Assembly (NCBI RefSeq): GCF_018388445.1 | Contig: NZ_CP074405.1 | Location: 806,001 to 870,000 of the forward strand | DNA from: Cellulomonas wangleii | GTDB lineage: Bacteria; Actinomycetota; Actinomycetes; Actinomycetales; Cellulomonadaceae | Length of the DNA stretch: 64,000 nt | Direction: 5' to 3' | In this document: positions 8,895-18,483 of the stretch, piece after piece | Layout: every line of letters starts with the position of its first letter | Numbering within the stretch: position 1 is the stretch's first letter | Program-made: the position numbers and the translations under genes | Notes under the pieces: generated by a model | Databases searched by the model: none | What the model saw: the letters and a program-made list of their open reading frames with translations, nothing else | Told to the model about the DNA's origin: nothing

Positions 8895-10719
8895 CCCGTC
8901 GCCGACGGCCGGCACGCTGCTACCGCCGCGCCCCCTGACGTGGCCGGTGGCGAGGGCCCGTCTGCTGAAGACCGAGGACCGCCGGACCCGCGTTGTAGGG
9001 CCGGAGACCTTCGCCGAGCACCCTGAGACCTCCGCCTCCGCGGTCATGAGGGAGGGATGGAAGCACGCGGAATTTCCCCCGGTCGACCTGGCGCTTCCGA
9101 TCAACTGGGCCACGGCCGCGATGCAGGACCGCAGTTGGGGCTTCTACCTGCACACGTGGTCGTTCCTCGACCCGGTGGTCCGCGGGTGGACGACCTCGCG
9201 GGACGATGGACTAATCGGGTGGTGCCTCGACCGCGCGGCGTCTTGGGTTGCCGCGCACGTCGACGGGCACGTTCCCCGCGCGGGCTGCGCGCCCATGGCG
9301 TGGTATGACATGGCCCTCTCACTGCGGGCGCCGCGACTGGCGTGGCTGCTGCGGGAGGCACTGCGTCGGGATCCCGTCGACGAGCGCCTGGAGCTCCTCT
9401 ACCGCGGCGTGCTCGCGCACCAGCAAGCGCTCGGCGAGGCGAAGGCGTTCAATGCCCGCAACAATCACGGCTTCTATACCGCGGTCGGGCAACTCTCACT
9501 GGCCCGCGAGTTGCGGCCGCTCCCCGGCATGGCCGCGCTGGAGCGCCAGGGACGTCACCGGCTTGCGGAGGTCGCGGCTACGCAGTTCCTTGACGACGGT
9601 GGGCACTCGGAGCACTCCCCGGAGTACCACCGAATGTTGGTCCGCGACTTCCGGCGCGCGGAGCGGTCCGGGCTGGTCGCGGACCCGACGCTGCGTGCCC
9701 GCCTCGCGCGCTCAGACGCACTGCTCACGTGGATGGTGCAGCCCGACGGTCATCTCGTCCAGTTTGGCGACACCTCCCTGATCGAGGTCGACGCGGCCGA
9801 GCTCGGCGCGGGTTTGGCGGACGCGAGCGCGCCCGACCGTGGGGCCTCTTCCGAGCAGCTCGTGGCGGCGGCGTTCCCAGCGAGCGGCTACGCGTTCGCG
9901 CGCACGGGTGCGCCCGGCCACGGCGGCGCGTACGTCGCGCTCATGGCGGCGTTCCACTCGCGGGCGCACAAGCACGCGGACGACGCGGTCGTGGTGTGGC
10001 ATGACCGTGGCCATGAGTGGCTCGTCGACGCCGGCCGCTACGGTTACGCGGACTTACTGGCGGGGGACTCACCGCTGCGACTTCAGGGCTTCTACTACGG
10101 CACGCCCGAACGCCAGTACGTCGAGTCCACCCGTGCGCACACGACGGTCGACTGTGACGGTCGCGACCACGTACGTCGCGGCCGAACGCCGTACGGCGCG
10201 GGCGACGTCGGCGCCCAGGTGCTCGACGGCCATGCTCGGCTCGAGGCCACGGTGGACCATGGGGGGTGGGCGCACCGTCGCGTCGTGGTCACCCGTCCCG
10301 GCCACTGGCTGCTCCTCGTCGACGACGTCGAGGCCATGGACGGCGCCGAGCACGTGTTTCGGTCATGGCTCACGCTGCCGGGGGAGCTCGTCGTGCGCAC
10401 TGCCCCGAACACCGGGACGGTGCGTGCCGTGCACCCGGCCACCGGAGAACGGTTGTGGATCCGCTCCTTCGCCGACGATGGTGGGATCGTGCCCGTGACG
10501 GCCCAGACGGAGCCGGAGCTCCAGGGATGGCGTTCGCGCCATGACCGTGAACTGACGCCCGCGTGGTCGCTGGGCCGACGGACGGCGCCAACGCGTCGGC
10601 ACACGTTCGTCGTTCTGCTCCAGCTCGGGCCCGTGCCTCCACAACGGGTGCCCGACCACCCGTTCCGGGAGACGGGCCGATCACCCGGCGCATCACGTCC
10701 GGGCGGTCCCACCCCGTGA
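8875..10719 (+). CDS. Heparinase II/III family protein
   Basis: A 614-residue protein without a signal peptide. The N-terminal half is helical, as in the alpha/alpha toroid of the family. The C-terminal half has the heparinase II/III beta-sandwich hallmark 'HSRAHKHADDAVVVWHDRGHEWLVDAGRYGY' and 'YVESTRAHTTVDCDGRDHVRRG'. Family members are polysaccharide lyases, but those in cytoplasmic glycan-synthesis loci are uncharacterised. The start is ambiguous: GTG at 8875, 8878 or 8887 all overlap the wecC end. The gene contains a rare TTA leucine codon at 10054-10056, and its third-position GC bias is visibly weaker than in wecC. It overlaps the next start by four bases. Confidence 0.8.
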   Translation: MVSGVASPSPTAGTLLPPRPLTWPVARARLLKTEDRRTRVVGPETFAEHPETSASAVMREGWKHAEFPPVDLALPINWATAAMQDRSWGFYLHTWSFLDPVVRGWTTSRDDGLIGWCLDRAASWVAAHVDGHVPRAGCAPMAWYDMALSLRAPRLAWLLREALRRDPVDERLELLYRGVLAHQQALGEAKAFNARNNHGFYTAVGQLSLARELRPLPGMAALERQGRHRLAEVAATQFLDDGGHSEHSPEYHRMLVRDFRRAERSGLVADPTLRARLARSDALLTWMVQPDGHLVQFGDTSLIEVDAAELGAGLADASAPDRGASSEQLVAAAFPASGYAFARTGAPGHGGAYVALMAAFHSRAHKHADDAVVVWHDRGHEWLVDAGRYGYADLLAGDSPLRLQGFYYGTPERQYVESTRAHTTVDCDGRDHVRRGRTPYGAGDVGAQVLDGHARLEATVDHGGWAHRRVVVTRPGHWLLLVDDVEAMDGAEHVFRSWLTLPGELVVRTAPNTGTVRAVHPATGERLWIRSFADDGGIVPVTAQTEPELQGWRSRHDRELTPAWSLGRRTAPTRRHTFVVLLQLGPVPPQRVPDHPFRETGRSPGASRPGGPTP

Positions 10720-11936
10720 CGTTCCCTGAGCGTGCGCCGGACAGCGAGGAGAGGCGGGCAGCAGTGCTGTCGCACGCGGTCCGGCAGGTCCCGCATTACC
10801 GCGAGCGACTCGGACCGATCTCGTCGCACGGGACGCCACGCTGGGACCTCGTGCCACTCCTCACCCGGGAGGAGGCGGACGCGGCGGGCACCCGTCTCGT
10901 CGCTGACGGAGTGGACGCGACGTCGCTGCGGGCCGTCCGCACGGGAGGTACGACGGGACGGCCAGCGACGTTCCTTCGGGACCGGGAGGACGGCCGGAGG
11001 GAACTCACGCACGTCCGCAACGCATGGCAGCAGTTCGGGGTTGCGGTCGACGATCCCGTGGCCGTGCTCGTGGCCCGACCGGTGGGTGCGGAGGGTGAGG
11101 AGCACGTCCCTCATTCGACCGGAGACCTGTGGCTGGGAGGCGTGCAGTTGTCGGACGACGTGCTCCGGCGGCACCACGAGCGGCTCGTTGCCTACAGGCC
11201 GGCACTACTGCGTGGGTACCCGTCGGCGTTGGCGCTCCTCGCTGAGCTCATGCTGAGAGAAGGGCGTCCCGCCCCGGCAGGGTTGCGCGCCACAGGGACC
11301 TCCTCGGAAGTCCTACTTCCCTACCAGCGTGAGATTCTGCGCAGTGCTTTCGGCGTCCCGCACGCGAACCTCTACGGCCAGACGGAGCACGTGGCTCTCG
11401 CGGTCACGTGCCCGGCGGAGGAGGGCCTCCACGTGGACGAGACGTACGGCTACGTCGAGCTCGTCGACGACGACGGTCACGTCATCACCGAGGCCGAAGT
11501 TGTTGGTGAGATCGTCGGCACGGGCCTGGGGAACCTGGCGGCCCCACTGCTGCGCTACCGCACCGGTGATCGTGGGCGGTGGGCGCCCGGCGTGTGCGCG
11601 TGCGGCCGCGCAGGTCCACGGCTCGACCGCGTCGAGGGACGGGTGCGTGACGTCGTCATCGACGCGGAGGGCACTTCCCGGATCTTCGGACCGTGGTTCT
11701 ACGAGAAGTTGGCGGGCCTTCCAGGTGTGCGGGCCTTCCAGTTTGTTCAGCGCGGTCCGGGTGAGTTGGACGTCGACGTCGTGCTCGCGCCGGCGGTGGC
11801 AGTCCACGTGACCGATGTTGAGAGCGCGGTGTCGCACCTTGAGGGGTTCGCGACCCGTGTCCGCCGCGTCCCCGACGTTGCTCGCACGTCCGTCGGCAAG
11901 GGGCCGCTCCTGGTCACCCCACCCGCGGCGGTGTGA
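10716..11936 (+). CDS. CapK / phenylacetate-CoA-ligase-like adenylate-forming enzyme
   Basis: A 406-residue protein of the adenylate-forming superfamily. Visible are the phosphate-binding loop RTGGTTGRP (75-83), the 'NLYGQTEHV' motif that closes on the adenylate, 'LLRYRTGDRGRW' and a CxC pair 'GVCACGRAGPRL' typical of the CapK/PaaK group. Such enzymes occur in many capsule loci, where they are thought to activate a carboxylic acid for transfer to sugar or glycan; the substrate here is unknown. The GTG at 10716 overlaps the heparinase stop (GTGA). The last 23 bases overlap the 3' end of the convergent asparagine-synthase-like gene. Confidence 0.8.
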   Translation: MTFPERAPDSEERRAAVLSHAVRQVPHYRERLGPISSHGTPRWDLVPLLTREEADAAGTRLVADGVDATSLRAVRTGGTTGRPATFLRDREDGRRELTHVRNAWQQFGVAVDDPVAVLVARPVGAEGEEHVPHSTGDLWLGGVQLSDDVLRRHHERLVAYRPALLRGYPSALALLAELMLREGRPAPAGLRATGTSSEVLLPYQREILRSAFGVPHANLYGQTEHVALAVTCPAEEGLHVDETYGYVELVDDDGHVITEAEVVGEIVGTGLGNLAAPLLRYRTGDRGRWAPGVCACGRAGPRLDRVEGRVRDVVIDAEGTSRIFGPWFYEKLAGLPGVRAFQFVQRGPGELDVDVVLAPAVAVHVTDVESAVSHLEGFATRVRRVPDVARTSVGKGPLLVTPPAAV

Positions 11937-13689
11937 CCCGCCGGGCTTCGGCGATCGCCTCGGCGGCACGATGGGACTCCCGTGCGAGACGATGCACATA
12001 CTCGTCGAACGCGTAGCTGAACAGGACCCGATGGGCGGCCGTCTCCACGACCTTGCCCGCGGTCCCTTCGTCGATCGCGCGGTCGACGTCATCGAGGAGG
12101 GCGGTCGTGACGTCTGCCGACTCCTCCGTCGCCTCCGCGAGGCGGGCGCGCATGACAGGCCAGTCGGGTTCCTCCCAAGCGCGGCGCCGGGACAGGCGTT
12201 GGTGTCCCGTTGGCTTGTAGAAGGGGATTCCGGCCCAGGACGGCACCGCTGCGGCGATGAATCGGCTGTGCAGGCTGCCGTCGGGTATGGGGGCTCCGAC
12301 GGAGTGCGCCCCGCGCGGGAGGAGGGAGGGCGCGAAGAGCGGACAGATCACTGCTCCGGTAGCGAAAGTGTTCACCCAGTGCGGCATCCGGTCCCGGAGG
12401 TACACCAGGTCGAGTACGCCGCCCGCTGTGGTGATGCCAGCGCTCGCCGCTTGCTCGGCTACGCCGCTGAGGAGGTCGACCGTGAGCTCCTGCGCATCCC
12501 GAGTGGTACTCGGCGACGCACCCACGAGGCGCTTCAGCCGTTCAGACGCCCGGGCCGCCGGGGCCTCGAGCATGCGCTCCCGCCATCCGCCCGTCCAGAG
12601 GGCACCACCCGACAGGACCTCCCCTCCCAGCCCGTTGAACGACGCCCGCGCAGACGGGCGGAAGCCGGTGAACGGCCGCGCGCCATAGGCGGCGCTCGCC
12701 AGGTACCGGCCCTCCCAGGCAGCATGCTGCGACACCAGTGTGAGCCACCTGTCGTCTGTCGTCTCCACTGGCCGTTTCTCGGTGACGAGGTGCGTGACAG
12801 CGAACGGCGACGCCGACACGAGGCGCCGGGCCGTCTCGACCTCGCCGTGGTCGCTGTTGACGGTCCTGACCGTGCGCACCGCGCCACTGGACACCCCCAC
12901 GGCCGCGATGAGGCGGGAGTCCTTACCTCCGCTCAGGTCGGCTCGTGGCGGCTCCGGCCAACGGAGGGCGGACGCCATGACGGTGCGCATGTCGGCAACG
13001 ACGGATTCGTCGGGGGGCACAGGAACGCCACGCACGCCCTGCAGCCACTCGGCGAAGTGCGCGCGCTCGTCCACCCGGATGCCCCCGTCGCCGGCCGTGG
13101 CGCGGACGTGTGTGCCGCCTCGTAGGTGTCGGCCGGCACCGATCTGAGTGGAGCCCCCGGGCGCCCAGCCGATTGTTGCCATCCCGGCCCACGCCTGCGG
13201 GTTCCGGTGAGGGCGCTCGCCCATGAACACGTGAGCGAGTCCCATCCGGGTCGACCACACGTCACCGTCAGCCATTGAGAAGTGGAAGAGGCGCACGAGG
13301 CCGAAGAGGTCGTTCCGCAGCTCGACGGAACGAGGGCGCCAGCGCACAGCGGCGAAGGGCGGCGCCACACGCGCCACGTCGAGCGCGCCGTCGAGCACCG
13401 CATCGGCGAGTTCCCCTTCGTCCGCGTCGGTGACGCCTGCCTGCAAGCTGGGAACGTGCACCCAGGCCACCGCGTCGGTTGCGCGCTGGACACCGCTACG
13501 CCAGTCGACGGCTGTGCCCGGAGTACGCCAGGTGACGAGGCCGCTGATGGTGTCGCCCGTCGTGAGCGCACGCTCGGACAACCCGATCCGGTCCATGTGC
13601 GCGTCCGCGTGCTTTAGGCGCTGCTGCGTGACGTGCGATGACTCGGGACGTCGAAGGACGTAGGCCAACAGGCCTAGGGAGCTCGACAT
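11914..13689 (-). CDS. Asparagine-synthase-related protein lacking the glutaminase cysteine
   Basis: A 591-residue protein. A degenerate N-terminal glutaminase-like domain is followed by an ATP-pyrophosphatase domain with PP-loop SGGKDSR (253-259), 'TVNSDHGEVETARRL', and late 'YKPTGHQRLSRRRAWE'. The N-terminus MSSS lacks the Cys2 nucleophile needed to release ammonia from glutamine, so the protein must use free ammonia or another nucleophile. Homologous enzymes in O-antigen loci amidate uronic acids. With WecC supplying a ManNAcA carboxylate, uronamide formation is plausible but inferred. The ATG at 13689 has AAGGAAGG upstream. It is the last gene of the leftward unit, 30 bases from the fusion gene. 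Confidence 0.8.
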   Translation of the reverse strand: MSSSLGLLAYVLRRPESSHVTQQRLKHADAHMDRIGLSERALTTGDTISGLVTWRTPGTAVDWRSGVQRATDAVAWVHVPSLQAGVTDADEGELADAVLDGALDVARVAPPFAAVRWRPRSVELRNDLFGLVRLFHFSMADGDVWSTRMGLAHVFMGERPHRNPQAWAGMATIGWAPGGSTQIGAGRHLRGGTHVRATAGDGGIRVDERAHFAEWLQGVRGVPVPPDESVVADMRTVMASALRWPEPPRADLSGGKDSRLIAAVGVSSGAVRTVRTVNSDHGEVETARRLVSASPFAVTHLVTEKRPVETTDDRWLTLVSQHAAWEGRYLASAAYGARPFTGFRPSARASFNGLGGEVLSGGALWTGGWRERMLEAPAARASERLKRLVGASPSTTRDAQELTVDLLSGVAEQAASAGITTAGGVLDLVYLRDRMPHWVNTFATGAVICPLFAPSLLPRGAHSVGAPIPDGSLHSRFIAAAVPSWAGIPFYKPTGHQRLSRRRAWEEPDWPVMRARLAEATEESADVTTALLDDVDRAIDEGTAGKVVETAAHRVLFSYAFDEYVHRLARESHRAAEAIAEARRVTPPRVG

Positions 13690-13719
13690 AGGTCGCCTTC
13701 CTTCACAGACTTGGTGGCT

Positions 13720-16533
13720 TCACAGGCTGCTGTCGAGCATGTCAAGGCACTCGCGCCAGAGCCGGGCGTACTCGGCCGGCTTCGGCCCGACGTGTCCCGG
13801 CCCGCAGTCGATCTCGACGGAGCGCACGTCGACCGACGGGCTGTGCTCGCGCAGGCCGCGCAGGAACGGGTCACGGTGCCGCTCGACGTGCACGCGGTCC
13901 CCGGTGTTCTGGACGTAGAAGAGGCGGAAGGACGCGTCGTTCGCCCGCATCCGTTCGAGGACGGCGGTTCGCTGCCGGGGCGCGGAGCGTGTTCCGAAGA
14001 CCGCGTCGAGAGCCGGCCGCACGAGGCGGGGGAAGTAGCCGTTCAGGTCGGTCTGCGGGTTCACGGCGAACACCGTGGACCCCTCGAGCAGGCTGGCCAC
14101 GTGTATCGCCGCGAACCCCCCACCCGAGCCGCCGGCGAGCACGATGTCGCGCGCGCCGCAGCCTTCCGCCACGTTGCGCACCCACGCCGCGAGAGTGATC
14201 GGCAGGTCGAGCGACTCTGTCCCGAGGTACCACCCGAGTCGCAGCGTGCGGTCTAGGTCGAGCGTCGGGTCGCCGATCGCGAGCAACGGTCCGCCGGAGG
14301 CCGTGTGGGTGCGGACCCGCTCGAACCGGGGGAGTGCCGTCTTCGCGCGGTCGAGCGCACCGTGTAGGAGGACCGTCAGCACCGGGGAATCCCCGGGAGA
14401 GTAGAGGGTCGGCAGCGTGAGCGCACCGAGGTCGAGCGTCACGATCGTCGGCTCCTGCGGAGGTACGAACGAGTGTGGGACCCCCTTGTACGAGGACAGC
14501 GGCATGTCGCGCACACGGCGAGCCTCGCCGCTGGACCACGCCACCAACGGCGGACGCCCCCAGCTCTCGTCGTCCGGCGGTGCCGTCGTGAGATCGGCGA
14601 TCACCGCGCGCATGCCCAGGTCACGATCGTGGAGCAGGAGCGAGCCGAAGCGTCGCCGGAGGTCGTCCGCGGCGTGCAGGCGCACGGACTGGTCAGCCGT
14701 CGCCGACCACGCCCGTCCCTTCGCCTCCGCCATTGCCGGCCACACCTCGGAGCCCAGCGCAAGGCGTTCGGAGGCGCCAGGTGTCACATCCGGGTCAGCA
14801 CGCCCGGCGCCCGCACCGGCATCGCGCTCTGGCCGCGACGGCGGTGTCGTCACTACCGCGCGGCCGCCCAGGTCCAGGCGCAGGCCTCCCGGCGCGTCGA
14901 GCGTGGCCTCGTCGAGGCCTTCGATCGCGGCCGAGGCGAGAGCCGGCGGCACGAGGACAGCGGCGAACGCGAGACGTCGGCCACGCCGTGACACGGACAC
15001 TTGCGTCGCCGGCTCGGCTTTGCCCCACCCCGTGGCCTTCCACCCCTCGTGCGGGTCCGTCCGGCCGCGGACGAGCAGGACGTCTCCCCCGGGCAGCAGA
15101 TGCATGCGGGTGGACTTGTGCGCAGACGTCAGCGCGAGACAGTCGTCGTCCTCCTGCGTCACGTCGACGTCGGGAGCGAGGAGCCAGCGCTGCTGCGCCT
15201 CGACCTCGTCGTCGGCTTCGACGTGGTCCACGACGACGAGCGCCTCGGTGCGCCGGTCGAAAGTCACACTACGGCGGAGGAGGACGCCGGTGTACCCGCG
15301 GTCCTCGAGCACGAAGTGGTCGGTGTCGGCCGTGGTTGCACGCGCGACGAGCGCCACGACGCTCGACCGGTCGTACCGGCGCCCCGGCACGTGCACGACG
15401 TTGTGCGATGCCCGGCTGAGCACGAGGTCACGGATGGCGTGCTCGCCGTAGATGTACTTGCCGGGGTCGACGAGCCACGGGCGCCCACCGGCGAAGTACG
15501 TCAGCGACCCGCCGTCCGGGTGTCCATGCACCCGGCGCGCGGACCCGAACGAAAGCGAGTAGAAGGTCTCGTCGACGCACCGGCGGTCCGTCTCGCCCCA
15601 GCCGCTGCGGCCGAAGACGTAGCCGCGGTCGAAGACCGCGACGAGGTCGGCGGGCGGCTCGCCGTCAGCGCCGTTGGACGCCACGTACTTCGTCGCCGGG
15701 TGGTCGATGCCGCGGGGTCGGCCGCCGTCGCCGTCGCCGATGCTTTCGTACTCCCCGTCAGGCCGGGTGGCGTGCGCGAGTGCGAGCGGGGCAGCGGCCA
15801 GGCGCTCGGAATGCGGGAGCGGGGGTTCGCCCTCGAGCTCGAGCCGGCGGAGGGCTCGCGACCACCACCGGTAATTTAGGTCGTGGTAAACGGGACTGCC
15901 TTCGGCGTTCACACCCTGCTCGTCGTAGCTCTCCTCGAGCAGTCCCTCCAGCCGCGTGCGTCCGAGCGCGACCCACTGGCCCTGGCCGAGCACGGTGCCG
16001 ATGACGAACAGGGCCTCGTGTTGGTGCAGCGCGTGGTTGGCGCGGCCGAGGTGCCGTTCGTCTTCGAGCCACTCCCCGTGCTGGTGGAGGGAGTCGAACA
16101 CCCACCCCGGGTCGTCCACGACGAGGAGTCCCGCGACGAGCACGAACCCCCGCACGGCGTCGACCATGTCGGACCACGCCCAGGCGGAGGGGGAGCCGCC
16201 GGGTGGGTTGTGCTCCACCCAGGACCGTGCGTGCTCCACCCAGAGGTCACGGGCCGTCTCGTCACCGGCTAGTGCGGCACGCCGTGCGGGCTCGAGCCAC
16301 CGCAGCATGTGCAGTTGCGCGGCCCAGTTCCGGCTGGTGAACGGGTCCTCCGTCCACGTCATAACGGTCGGAAGCTGCCACTCCGCGTGCGGGTGGAGTT
16401 GGATGCGGCGGTGGGCGAGCAGCTCGACGGCGCGGGCATCCGTCGCCCGGCGCTCGAAGTGCGGGCCGAAGGACTGACGCGCGGCCACGCTACGAGCGTG
16501 CGCCAGCGTGGGCATGGGTCGAAGGTCAGGCAC
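13720..16533 (-). CDS. Heparinase II/III-alpha/beta hydrolase fusion protein
   Basis: A 937-residue protein in two parts. Residues ~1-600 are heparinase II/III-like: a helical toroid ('HALHQHEALFVIGTVLGQG', 'EGSPVYHDLNYRWW'), then 'RVHGHPDGGSLTYFAGGRPW' and 'LSRASHNVVHVPGRRYD'. Residues ~660-937 form an alpha/beta hydrolase with nucleophile elbow GGSGGG (Ser about 803) and candidate acid and base Asp ~879 ('QNTGDRVH') and His ~914 ('CGPGHVGP'). No signal peptide is seen. Family knowledge suggests glycan cleavage joined to ester hydrolysis; this is inference. The GTG at 16533 is preferred because GGAGAG lies five bases upstream; it overlaps the glycosyltransferase stop by 8 bases. An ATG at 16515 has no such site. 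Confidence 0.8.
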   Translation of the reverse strand: MPDLRPMPTLAHARSVAARQSFGPHFERRATDARAVELLAHRRIQLHPHAEWQLPTVMTWTEDPFTSRNWAAQLHMLRWLEPARRAALAGDETARDLWVEHARSWVEHNPPGGSPSAWAWSDMVDAVRGFVLVAGLLVVDDPGWVFDSLHQHGEWLEDERHLGRANHALHQHEALFVIGTVLGQGQWVALGRTRLEGLLEESYDEQGVNAEGSPVYHDLNYRWWSRALRRLELEGEPPLPHSERLAAAPLALAHATRPDGEYESIGDGDGGRPRGIDHPATKYVASNGADGEPPADLVAVFDRGYVFGRSGWGETDRRCVDETFYSLSFGSARRVHGHPDGGSLTYFAGGRPWLVDPGKYIYGEHAIRDLVLSRASHNVVHVPGRRYDRSSVVALVARATTADTDHFVLEDRGYTGVLLRRSVTFDRRTEALVVVDHVEADDEVEAQQRWLLAPDVDVTQEDDDCLALTSAHKSTRMHLLPGGDVLLVRGRTDPHEGWKATGWGKAEPATQVSVSRRGRRLAFAAVLVPPALASAAIEGLDEATLDAPGGLRLDLGGRAVVTTPPSRPERDAGAGAGRADPDVTPGASERLALGSEVWPAMAEAKGRAWSATADQSVRLHAADDLRRRFGSLLLHDRDLGMRAVIADLTTAPPDDESWGRPPLVAWSSGEARRVRDMPLSSYKGVPHSFVPPQEPTIVTLDLGALTLPTLYSPGDSPVLTVLLHGALDRAKTALPRFERVRTHTASGGPLLAIGDPTLDLDRTLRLGWYLGTESLDLPITLAAWVRNVAEGCGARDIVLAGGSGGGFAAIHVASLLEGSTVFAVNPQTDLNGYFPRLVRPALDAVFGTRSAPRQRTAVLERMRANDASFRLFYVQNTGDRVHVERHRDPFLRGLREHSPSVDVRSVEIDCGPGHVGPKPAEYARLWRECLDMLDSSL

Positions 16534-18475
16534 GAGTGCTCTCCAGCTGCTTGTACAGGGCCGCGTAGGTCTGCGCGTTAGCCGTCCACGATCGTTCCGC
16601 ACGGACCCAGTTGGCACCGGCGCGGGCCAGTGCCTCACGCCGGTCCGGGTCCTCGACCAGCTCGCGCAGGGTTTCCGCGAGCGCGTCGGGGTCGCCCGCG
16701 CGGAACAGCGCTGCTGCCCCGCTGTCCTCGGCGATCTCCTGCAGCGCTTCGACGTCGGAGAGGACGACGACACGACCGGTGGCGAACGCCTCGAATGGCT
16801 TGAGCGGCGTGACGAGCCGGCACACGTCGGCCGGACGCCGGGGGACCGCGAAGACGTCGATGACGCTGTAGTACCGCAGGACGTCGGCGTGCGGCACGCG
16901 TCCGGTGAAGGTGACGTTGGTCAGGGCCAGGCTCTCGGCGCGCTTCTGCAGATGCCCGAGGACGGGTCCGTCGCCCACGACGAGGAGCCAGGTTGGATGC
17001 CCGCACTGCTCCAGGCGTGCGAAAGCCTCGAGGAGCACCTCGATCCCCTCGTACTCGACCACGGAGGTGACGCAACCGACGACGACCGCCCCCGCTGGGA
17101 TGCCGAGTTGCGCCGCCAGCGCCTCGTCACGGGACGGGACGGCGAAGAGCTCGCCGTCCACGGCGTTCGGCACGATGGTGAGGCGGTCCGCCGGTAGGCC
17201 GGCAGCGAGGATGCGGCGGGACATCACGCGCGCGAGCGTCACCACATGGTCTGCTGCGGCACGCGCGTCGGCCTCGCGCTCACGACGCCATTCGTACGCC
17301 TCAGGCGTGCCATAGCGCGCGAAGACCGCGGCGGTGTCCGTCCAGCCGTACTTGTCCGCTGTTCGCGAGAGCCAGGATTCCTCCCAGAAGCCTCGCGCCT
17401 CGTACACCACCGGAATGCCGGTCGCGTCTCCGACGGCGCGGGCGATCAGTGCGTTGAAGAAATCGGAGTGCGCGTGCAGCACCGAGGGGCGTACCCGTCG
17501 GGCGACCTCGAGCAGCGCCTCGGCATTGGCCTGCAACCACGCGGCGTGACCTACATCGAAGATCGAGTCGCCGACAGATCGGTGGTACGTCACGCCGTCG
17601 ACCTCGTCGACTTCGCCTCCGCGTGACGTCGTCGCGGTGATGCCGAGTTGCACAAAGACGTGGGGGTCAAGCCCTTCCGCCGCCTGCGCGCGTCCCGTGC
17701 TCTGGGTGCGGAGCGTGTACCCGGACTGCGTGGTCGGCACCGCGCGGCCGACGACGTGGAGGACCCTGCCAGCTACACGCTCGACTTTGACGGGGACGGT
17801 GAGCGACGGGACAAACGACCCCTCCATCACGGCCCTTTCGCTGTCACGCAGCGCGAGCGTGCGTTGGTCACGGGGGTCGCCGTGCGCCGCCGCCGCGGCA
17901 AAGTAGTCGTGCGCACGTCGAAGATAGCCACGGTCCCGCAGCCCTCGGGCGAGGGTGCGCAGCTCCTGCAGACGGAGGTCCGTGAGGGCTGCTACTTGCA
18001 CAGAAACGAGCCGGTCCGCCTCGAGCAGGTCGCCGTCCGTAAGCAGCTGCTGGACCACGCGCAGCGTGTCCGGACCCGCGAGCACGGCCGGTCGCAGGCG
18101 GGCGCCGGGCAGGTCCTGGGTGCGCAGCTCCGAGTCAAGCACGGCGACCGCCGTGGACAGCCGCCGGAGCGTGGACCGGTCAAGGTCGCCGTCCGACTGC
18201 TGCATGAGCTGGTCGGTGCGGTCGCGCAGCGCATGCATGTCCTGCGCGAGCGCCGCCAGGCGACTGTCCGCCTCCCTCCAGCGGCGCTCACCGACGGCGA
18301 CGCGCGCGCGGAGGCTGCGCAGCGCAAGGGCCGTGCACGCGAGTGCGGCGAGGAGGGCCAGGGTCGTGACGGCGGCGACGGCGTCCAGCGTTCCCGTGAC
18401 GAGGCCGACCCCGGCGCCGCCGAGACCGACTGTCAGCGCGCCGACGCACGCCAGCTGGAGACTGCTCGAGCTCAT
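16526..18475 (-). CDS. Membrane-anchored GT4 glycosyltransferase with coiled-coil N-terminus
   Basis: A 649-residue protein. Two N-terminal hydrophobic stretches (about 5-27 and 30-50) are followed by a charged helical region (about 55-210) likely to form a coiled coil or TPR-like layer. A GT-B transferase domain then runs from 'GRVLHVVGRAVPTTQSGYTLRTQ' to the end, with 'HSDFFNALIARAVGDATGIPVVYEARGFWEE', the donor-site 'RLTIVPNAVD', 'VVGDGPVLGHL' and 'PLKPFEAFATGRVVVLSDVEAL'. It is a paralogue of the transferase at 22343-24052, sharing the 'SGYTLR' acceptor motif. The ATG at 18475 has an AAGGA site; the gap to the DUF6270 gene is 8 bases. Confidence 0.85.
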   Translation of the reverse strand: MSSSSLQLACVGALTVGLGGAGVGLVTGTLDAVAAVTTLALLAALACTALALRSLRARVAVGERRWREADSRLAALAQDMHALRDRTDQLMQQSDGDLDRSTLRRLSTAVAVLDSELRTQDLPGARLRPAVLAGPDTLRVVQQLLTDGDLLEADRLVSVQVAALTDLRLQELRTLARGLRDRGYLRRAHDYFAAAAAHGDPRDQRTLALRDSERAVMEGSFVPSLTVPVKVERVAGRVLHVVGRAVPTTQSGYTLRTQSTGRAQAAEGLDPHVFVQLGITATTSRGGEVDEVDGVTYHRSVGDSIFDVGHAAWLQANAEALLEVARRVRPSVLHAHSDFFNALIARAVGDATGIPVVYEARGFWEESWLSRTADKYGWTDTAAVFARYGTPEAYEWRREREADARAAADHVVTLARVMSRRILAAGLPADRLTIVPNAVDGELFAVPSRDEALAAQLGIPAGAVVVGCVTSVVEYEGIEVLLEAFARLEQCGHPTWLLVVGDGPVLGHLQKRAESLALTNVTFTGRVPHADVLRYYSVIDVFAVPRRPADVCRLVTPLKPFEAFATGRVVVLSDVEALQEIAEDSGAAALFRAGDPDALAETLRELVEDPDRREALARAGANWVRAERSWTANAQTYAALYKQLESTRA

Positions 18476-18483
18476 GGGGGTCC

